Notes under the pieces: generated by a model
The model's database searches: none
Seen by the model: only the letters and a program-made list of their open reading frames with translations
What the model was told of the DNA's origin: nothing
Assembly: GCA_021158735.1 (NCBI GenBank)
Contig: JAGGUC010000067.1
Coordinates: forward strand, 1 to 32,849
DNA length: 32,849 nt
DNA from: Desulfurococcales archaeon
GTDB taxonomy: Archaea; Thermoproteota; Thermoprotei_A; Sulfolobales; NBVN01
Direction of reading: 5' to 3'
In this document: positions 27,813 to 32,849 of the stretch, one piece after another
Numbering within the stretch: the first letter of the stretch is position 1
Layout of the letters: each line of letters begins with the position of its first letter
Translations under genes and position numbers: made by a program

Positions 27813-28649
27813 TTAGCTTTCGGTGTGCTCGATTCCTGCTAGAAGATATATTAGAGCGTACCATCTGCCTACATTGTCGCTCCACAGCTTATCATCGCAG
27901 TAGTATGTTCTGTGGAATGGTGAGCCTCGAGGGCTGTCCTTAAATGTATTCATTACATGATCTTTTTCCATCAATAGGTACGTGTATATTCTCTCCATGC
28001 CACGGCACTTAAAACAGTACTTTATGAAACGTTCCGATAGTGGAGTCTGCATTAGAGCAAGAAATTCTAATCCTTCATTATCTATTGTTGTAAATGCCTT
28101 ACCGCACTTAAGACATGAAACTTTAATGAGCCTATTCTTTGCCCATTCGATATGCTTCGAAGCTTCGGGCTTCACATCCGATACTAACTCCTCCCATTCC
28201 TCCTCTATCAGCCTCTTTATCTCGCCGCACCAATATAGCACGATCTGAGCGAGCTCCCCTAAGCTATCCCTTCTCTTGCTGTAGTCCTCAGCTACACCGT
28301 TTACGAGCTTTATAGCTAAACCTCTAGCTCTGCTAGGATTAAGCATTACCGAAGGTGAGTGAAGGAGGGTTGAGGCATAATCAAGTACATGATGTAGGAG
28401 AAAAGCTCCTACACACTGCTTCCTAAATTCCTCACAATAACCACCGCATACCTCGTTGTAATATCTACTTAGCTCCTCATGTAGGTAATAAAATACCCAT
28501 GTCCCATCTATTATTACCCTACCGTAATCATGAAGCTCAGGATGCCCTATACTATCAATTTCCCTATTAATCTCATCAGCAATTCTGTCATCAATTCCTA
28601 GACGACGAGCCCACTTATTATGGATAGCCCAACTAGGCATAACCTTCAC
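27813..28649 (-). CDS. Hypothetical protein with His-rich helical N-terminus and Cys pairs
   Basis: 278 aa; MPSWAIHNKWARRLGI, HHVLDYASTLLH, CLKCGK..CFKC. Confidence 0.65.
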   Translation of the reverse strand: MKVMPSWAIHNKWARRLGIDDRIADEINREIDSIGHPELHDYGRVIIDGTWVFYYLHEELSRYYNEVCGGYCEEFRKQCVGAFLLHHVLDYASTLLHSPSVMLNPSRARGLAIKLVNGVAEDYSKRRDSLGELAQIVLYWCGEIKRLIEEEWEELVSDVKPEASKHIEWAKNRLIKVSCLKCGKAFTTIDNEGLEFLALMQTPLSERFIKYCFKCRGMERIYTYLLMEKDHVMNTFKDSPRGSPFHRTYYCDDKLWSDNVGRWYALIYLLAGIEHTES

Positions 28650-28949
28650 CTAGGATTGCAATTATTGGGGTTCAAGACATAAGTTTAAAATTAAAATTTA
28701 AAAATAATCAAAAACTGTCAATCTAGACAATAGGATGTATGGTCAAACATAGACCTATTTCAATACACTCACATTAATCATAAGGACAGGCAACTATACA
28801 TTGTCACGTTTAAGGAGCCCATAGGCGAGGTGGTCAGGGAGAACAGGGGCAACCCCGAGAGAGCTAAGGAACTCAGTGAAGGAGCTAGAAGATCTTCTAG
28901 AAGCAGATCCACACCTATGAATCGGTGAAAAAAGTTTGAGGGTTTAGGA

Positions 28950-29359
28950 TCAGGGTCTCCTAATGCTTACAGTCGCGGCAACGACCGTGGCTACTACCAC
29001 AGCTCCGAGGATAGCTAACGCAGTAGCACCCCGAGCGCTCTCCCACTCCGGAGCCTCTAGCTCACCACCAACGATATAAGCGATAACCGTGGTGTTCACG
29101 TCATACGTTCCTAGGGCTTGACAGGATGGATCAGCATATAGATCGGTGCAGTTCTCTAAGGTTACCTCCCATGTGTAGGTACCTGCCTGTGTGGGTGTGT
29201 GGGCTGTGAAGGTTACGTCGGTATCAGCTGTCACCTGCTCAGGCGTTAGAGATACAGTGATATTAGGGCCCTGCATCTGAGCTGCGGCAATGACCCCGCA
29301 AGAATCACAGCAACTACAGCTATGGTAGCAGAGATGTAGAGCAACCTCAATACATTCAT
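28950..29359 (-). pseudogene. Secreted Ig-like, C-terminally anchored protein; signal peptide out of frame
   Basis: ORF 28950-29276 has a C-terminal TM (ALAILGAVVVATVVAATVSIRRP). Upstream MNVLRLLYISATIAVVAVILAG (from 29359) is offset by one base at the Ala/Gly junction near 29290. Confidence 0.55.
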
Positions 29360-29489
29360 CACAGCAACAGAGAAACCCTAGAAAATAAATCTTTCGAGAA
29401 GTTTCTAGCTGTTCTCGAGGCTGAGGGCAGGATAGAGTGTGGATCCGTCGGCAAGGCCAAGCTCTGCAGGGCTAGGGAGAGGTGATGCC

Positions 29490-29606
29490 GTGGATCCCAT
29501 GGACCTGCTCCTAACTACCCTAGCAGTAGTGATCCTCAACGCTACAGCAACAGCCTTTACGGGGCATGCGCTGAGGAAGCTCGAGAGGAGAACCCTTAGC
29601 AGCTAA
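29490..29606 (+). CDS. Small membrane protein (38 aa)
   Basis: GTG GAT CCC ATG GAC CTG..: VDPMDLLLTTLAVVILNATATAFTGHALRKLERRTLSS*. Not in the ORF track. Confidence 0.35.
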   Translation: MDPMDLLLTTLAVVILNATATAFTGHALRKLERRTLSS

Positions 29607-29656
29607 CCAAAGAACCTTACGGTCAGGGACATGCATGACGTCATGTCGCACATCTA

Positions 29657-29916
29657 TTTAAGACGTATTTAAGACAGTTTTAAGAGGTATCTGCGGTAGC
29701 TTAAAGTACATTTAAGACAGAGTGAGACATTTGTCGCAAAACGTCTTACTTTGTCGTAAATACGCTTCTCAAGCTGGGGAGTTTGAGAACATGTATTATC
29801 AAATGTTACGAAATGTTTCGAAATGTTCGCAAAACTGCGGGGTTTAAGACAGTACATTAAACAATTAGTGGGAGGTAGCTTCATCATCGAGCAGTTCCTG
29901 CTCGATTATTTAAGAC
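29657..29916 (+). repeat. Iteron-like field: five TTTAAGAC direct repeats and a 3 x 10-bp AAATGTT array
   Basis: TTTAAGAC at 29657, 29668, 29711, 29843 and 29909 (plus TTTAAGAG at 29679), all same strand. AAATGTTACG/AAATGTTTCG/AAATGTTCGC at 29801-29830. TTTGTCG(C/T)AAA at about 29730 and 29750. Confidence 0.75.
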
Positions 29917-30131
29917 ATGTTTTAAGTGTTCCCGGACTTAGCGTGGGTGGAGTTCTGGGTGTGGTATGTTTTGCTCTCATATTTACTCTACAAGAGTTTA
30001 ACTCAATAATCGCTCCAATGCTAACTATACTTCTCAGAGTCAATATAGGGGTTAACGTGGGAGTCAATATCGCAAAAACACTTAATAGTTTTTATAATTC
30101 TTTTACAGCAGAGTTTATGGCGATTTCGTAG
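29823..30131 (+). CDS. Small membrane protein (start uncertain)
   Basis: 102-aa ORF; hydrophobic LSVGGVLGVVCFALIFTL and SIIAPMLTILLRVNIGVNVGVNIAKTL. The repeat field runs into its 5' end. Confidence 0.4.
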   Translation: MFAKLRGLRQYIKQLVGGSFIIEQFLLDYLRHVLSVPGLSVGGVLGVVCFALIFTLQEFNSIIAPMLTILLRVNIGVNVGVNIAKTLNSFYNSFTAEFMAIS

Positions 30132-30587
30132 AGTCTTAATACTGAAACTGCGGTGCTTCTATGCAGTTAAGGCGGGAATGGGCTTAAAGAACGTGTAGAA
30201 CTTTTCGAAAATGAACCACATTAGTGATTACCTAATAATAATTATACAATTAGCTTAGAGCTAATCCTAAATTAGGTTCTTTAATTAGATCCTTGTAGTC
30301 GAGGCTTAAGATGCCAGAAATAAATGAAGTAGAGTACGAAGGCCCACTAAGAAGTGAGGCTAAATAGTCTATACTCTAAAACGCTTATATCGATCTTGAC
30401 AACCCTTAGAATGGGATGAGGAGTAGGTAGACCGTAGACATTTACCTGCTAATGGTCTTGTACGCATCTGTGCTAAGCAATGGCTTACCGCATATGTTGT
30501 TACGTGGAGTTGAAGCGAATTATCTTGAAGAATCAATTATTTGACTAAGGTCGAATAAGCTTTATAAGAACATACTATTTGTGAAAC

Positions 30588-32384
30588 TTACGATATCCAT
30601 TCTATAATCCGTTCTCCATTTCTTGTTTTTCTTACTTTACGTACTTGTACTAGGTATTCTATAACTCCCTTAATATCTTCCTCCCTATACTCTTCATCTC
30701 TAACTTCTTTTCCTAACTTCTTCACTTCCTCAATTAATTCTCTTTCACGTATTCTCTTTCTTTCGCGTATGGTTGTTTCAACATCGTCTAGAAGAGAGTT
30801 ATATGATATTGATGGTATACCTAGTAGTAGAGCATATGTTCTAAGCTCTTTATCGTTTGTGAAGAGCACAGCATTCCTCCTTAAAGCTTCTAGAAGAACC
30901 GCGGTATCCACTAAGTCTCCACTTGCCATCTTTGCTATTTCAGAAGCCCCTCGGAGAGCCTGAGCTATAACCGCAGCTTGAGACACGGACTTAGAGGTTG
31001 GCTCCTCCAACACTTTTAATCTAATGTATCCTGCTCCGCTTATTTCATAAAGCCTAGTCAACGATCTTATTATGTTGTTCATTTCTTTTTTAATACTAAA
31101 CTTTCTCTTCAATTCATAGATAACTGGAGTAGGGATAATAATTTCCCTACCTGACATGAAGGTTTTGAAGAATGAGCCTCGAGGATTATAGGGGTAAGTT
31201 AGTGTAGTGATTATATTTGTATCCATTACTATGGGCTTTTTCCTATCGAATAGGGGATTTGTGAAAAGCTCGATTTCCACTTCCGTACTAAGATCTATTT
31301 CCGGAAAAACTTCATAGCTAATTACCTGGCCATAAGGGGTGGGTTCAACGAAGGGCTTCACCATTTCATCATATACTTCAAATTCCTTTACTTTAGCAGG
31401 GGATGTAAAGGGTAGGAGAACATCACCATAAAGGTAGATGCTCTTGTATTCGAGCGTTTCATATACTTTCCTCCTAACCCAGTTTATTGTACCTTCCTCA
31501 CCACCTTGAATTAATTGGCTAACTATTTTCGAAGGATTATATACCTTTAGCTTAACCTTTTTAGCCTTTTTAACCCAGTCATTATCAGCTCTCAACGGAA
31601 CCATAGTTATTGGGAGAAGGCTGGGCTTAAGCTCTTTATTGCTAAGCTTGAAAATGCTAGAAATAACCCAGAACGCCATGAATGGGTTGGCTGTTAAAGC
31701 ACGCAGAGGATTAGGGTGATAAGCGAAAGAGCCTACGTCTATGCCTGATATTAGGAAGGATTCTTCGATAGGAAAGTCTATGGATGAGAAGAAGGAACCT
31801 ACACCAACCACTACATCAGCTTCCTTTAAAGCATGCTTAATCAGGTCTTTCACTTCGCTAGTAGCTCCATCCACAATCTTCATTAATTCTTCTTTAGCGC
31901 TCTTCATCTTGGGATCGGTCATGGCCAGTATGGTCGTAGGTTCTATGTTCTTCTCTGTTCTAAGGTACATAGTAAAGTCTATAAACTTCTCCTCAACTAA
32001 TGAGTAGACTTTCTTAAACACTTTATATTCCTTAGAGTTCTCTCTTAGCTTATCGAAAGCTGGTATTTTTAAGATGTAATCGTATTGATGAGGTTTCCAA
32101 CCTACTTTCTCAGTAAAACCAAATTCTGTTAGGAAATAGTAGTGCTGATTTGCAATATGGTCGAAAACACTTAGCAACATACGTGCCTCTTTATCAGGGT
32201 CTATTTCCTTAAATTCTCTAACTTTTTCAATAGTAGTACGGCTTCTAAAAGAAGGTCTATTAAGTTCAAAACCCACTTGATCACCAAACTCAACCTTCAA
32301 TTCGTTCTTTACATTATCCTTGATGAAGATTCCATGTTCAAACCATAAGCTTACCCAAGCTCTATAAGACTTCATGTTTTTCAT
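30588..32384 (-). CDS. 598-aa protein: unassigned N-terminal region plus C-terminal PIN nuclease domain
   Basis: PIN acidic residues in order: PIVMDTNIITTL, TPVIYELKRKF, GDLVDTAVLLEAL, LFTNDKELRTYALLLGIP. About 380 aa upstream match nothing I recognise. Confidence 0.85.
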   Translation of the reverse strand: MKNMKSYRAWVSLWFEHGIFIKDNVKNELKVEFGDQVGFELNRPSFRSRTTIEKVREFKEIDPDKEARMLLSVFDHIANQHYYFLTEFGFTEKVGWKPHQYDYILKIPAFDKLRENSKEYKVFKKVYSLVEEKFIDFTMYLRTEKNIEPTTILAMTDPKMKSAKEELMKIVDGATSEVKDLIKHALKEADVVVGVGSFFSSIDFPIEESFLISGIDVGSFAYHPNPLRALTANPFMAFWVISSIFKLSNKELKPSLLPITMVPLRADNDWVKKAKKVKLKVYNPSKIVSQLIQGGEEGTINWVRRKVYETLEYKSIYLYGDVLLPFTSPAKVKEFEVYDEMVKPFVEPTPYGQVISYEVFPEIDLSTEVEIELFTNPLFDRKKPIVMDTNIITTLTYPYNPRGSFFKTFMSGREIIIPTPVIYELKRKFSIKKEMNNIIRSLTRLYEISGAGYIRLKVLEEPTSKSVSQAAVIAQALRGASEIAKMASGDLVDTAVLLEALRRNAVLFTNDKELRTYALLLGIPSISYNSLLDDVETTIRERKRIRERELIEEVKKLGKEVRDEEYREEDIKGVIEYLVQVRKVRKTRNGERIIEWIS

Positions 32385-32567
32385 AAAAGGCGCCCTTCAC
32401 GGACTTATCTCGATTTCATAATATATTTTTGTAAAAAGTTAAAATATCTAACCATAACCTTCTCCCTTAGCCTACAACCTTCTCAACCCCGTTAGGTATG
32501 ACTAGACTTTAAATTATATGGTTAAATTTATGAGTTCTAATGTTTTAGAGTTAGTATTGGTGTTAAC

Positions 32568-32849
32568 GTGGCTAGTAGTAAGGGGGAAACGTATCATCAG
32601 AGGTGGAGGCGTGAGCACCCTAGGCTTCAGATATATCTTTCTAAAGAAGAGTATGAGTGGCTTAGGAAGAGAGCTGATGCTAAAGGGGTATCGATGAAGG
32701 ACATTGTTCTAGAGGCTATTAAGCGTGAAAGGGATGTGGAGCTTGAAAAGAATTTGGAGTTTCTTAGGGGGTTTTATAGAGCATTAGATCTGTTTATTGA
32801 TGATCCATGGGAATTCTATGTGAGGGTTATTGATAGAGCTAGGAGTAGG
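32568..32849 (+). CDS. Ribbon-helix-helix-like protein, truncated by window end
   Basis: GTG at 32568: VASSKGETYHQRWRREHPRLQIYLSKEEYEWLRKRADAKGVSMKDIVLEAIKRERDVELEKNLEFLRGFYRALDLFIDDPWEFYVRVIDRARSR, open to the end. Confidence 0.65.
   Translation, partial: MASSKGETYHQRWRREHPRLQIYLSKEEYEWLRKRADAKGVSMKDIVLEAIKRERDVELEKNLEFLRGFYRALDLFIDDPWEFYVRVIDRARSR

Noticed and set aside
29669-29887. 72-aa minus-strand ORF
   Set aside because: Lies across the direct-repeat field and has no recognisable features.
30310-30366. 18-aa ORF MPEINEVEYEGPLRSEAK as a VapB-like antitoxin for the PIN protein
   Set aside because: Too short, with no DNA-binding motif, and lies about 220 bp beyond the 3' end of the PIN gene on the opposite strand; no real support.
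1-32849. CRISPR array
   Set aside because: No regularly spaced 24-37-bp repeats seen; the repeats found are short iterons or palindromes.

Overview
The gene content is crenarchaeal-like: archaeal NAC, a beta-CASP RNase, a form III-like RuBisCO, an XPD-like helicase, TATA-like promoters and GTG/TTG starts. The window has three parts. (1) About 1-7.8 kb is an integrated-element zone. A 42-bp direct repeat matching the 3' half of a tRNA (probably tRNA-Pro) occurs at 1077-1118 and 7259-7300. Each copy is flanked by short repeats resembling integrase arm sites and followed by an integrase-N-terminal-like sequence, intact in the first copy and degenerate in the second. The roughly 6.2-kb element between them carries two tandem, broken metallophosphoesterase genes, a possible RNase H-fold ORF beside a palindrome/GC-hairpin cassette, a Thr-rich secreted protein, a gene frameshifted by a 10-bp tandem duplication, a truncated XPD-like helicase, a pseudoknot-topology inverted-repeat cluster and an AbrB-like regulator. 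(2) About 7.8-24.9 kb is mostly chromosomal: HPP protein, FecCD-type ABC importer plus FmdE-like protein, SIS protein, beta-CASP nuclease, NAC, HTH regulator, XPD-like helicase, spermidine synthase, RuBisCO, Mrp ATPase and tRNA-Thr(CGT). It contains two clear pseudogenes, a maleate isomerase/arylmalonate decarboxylase-family gene and an adenine deaminase. The second appears to carry an IS605/TnpB-like remnant ending in a perfect hairpin. (3) 24.9-32.8 kb starts with an intact tyrosine recombinase just downstream of tRNA-Thr. It continues with small secreted or membrane ORFs, an iteron-like repeat field, a 598-aa protein with a C-terminal PIN nuclease domain and an N-terminal region I cannot assign, and an RHH-like ORF running off the window. 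The best candidates for something undescribed are the stacked tRNA-targeted elements with different arm-site motifs, the PIN-fusion protein, the iteron field, and the structured cassettes at 3.48-3.58 kb and 6.76-6.92 kb. All family names come from reading motifs by eye; no database search was run.
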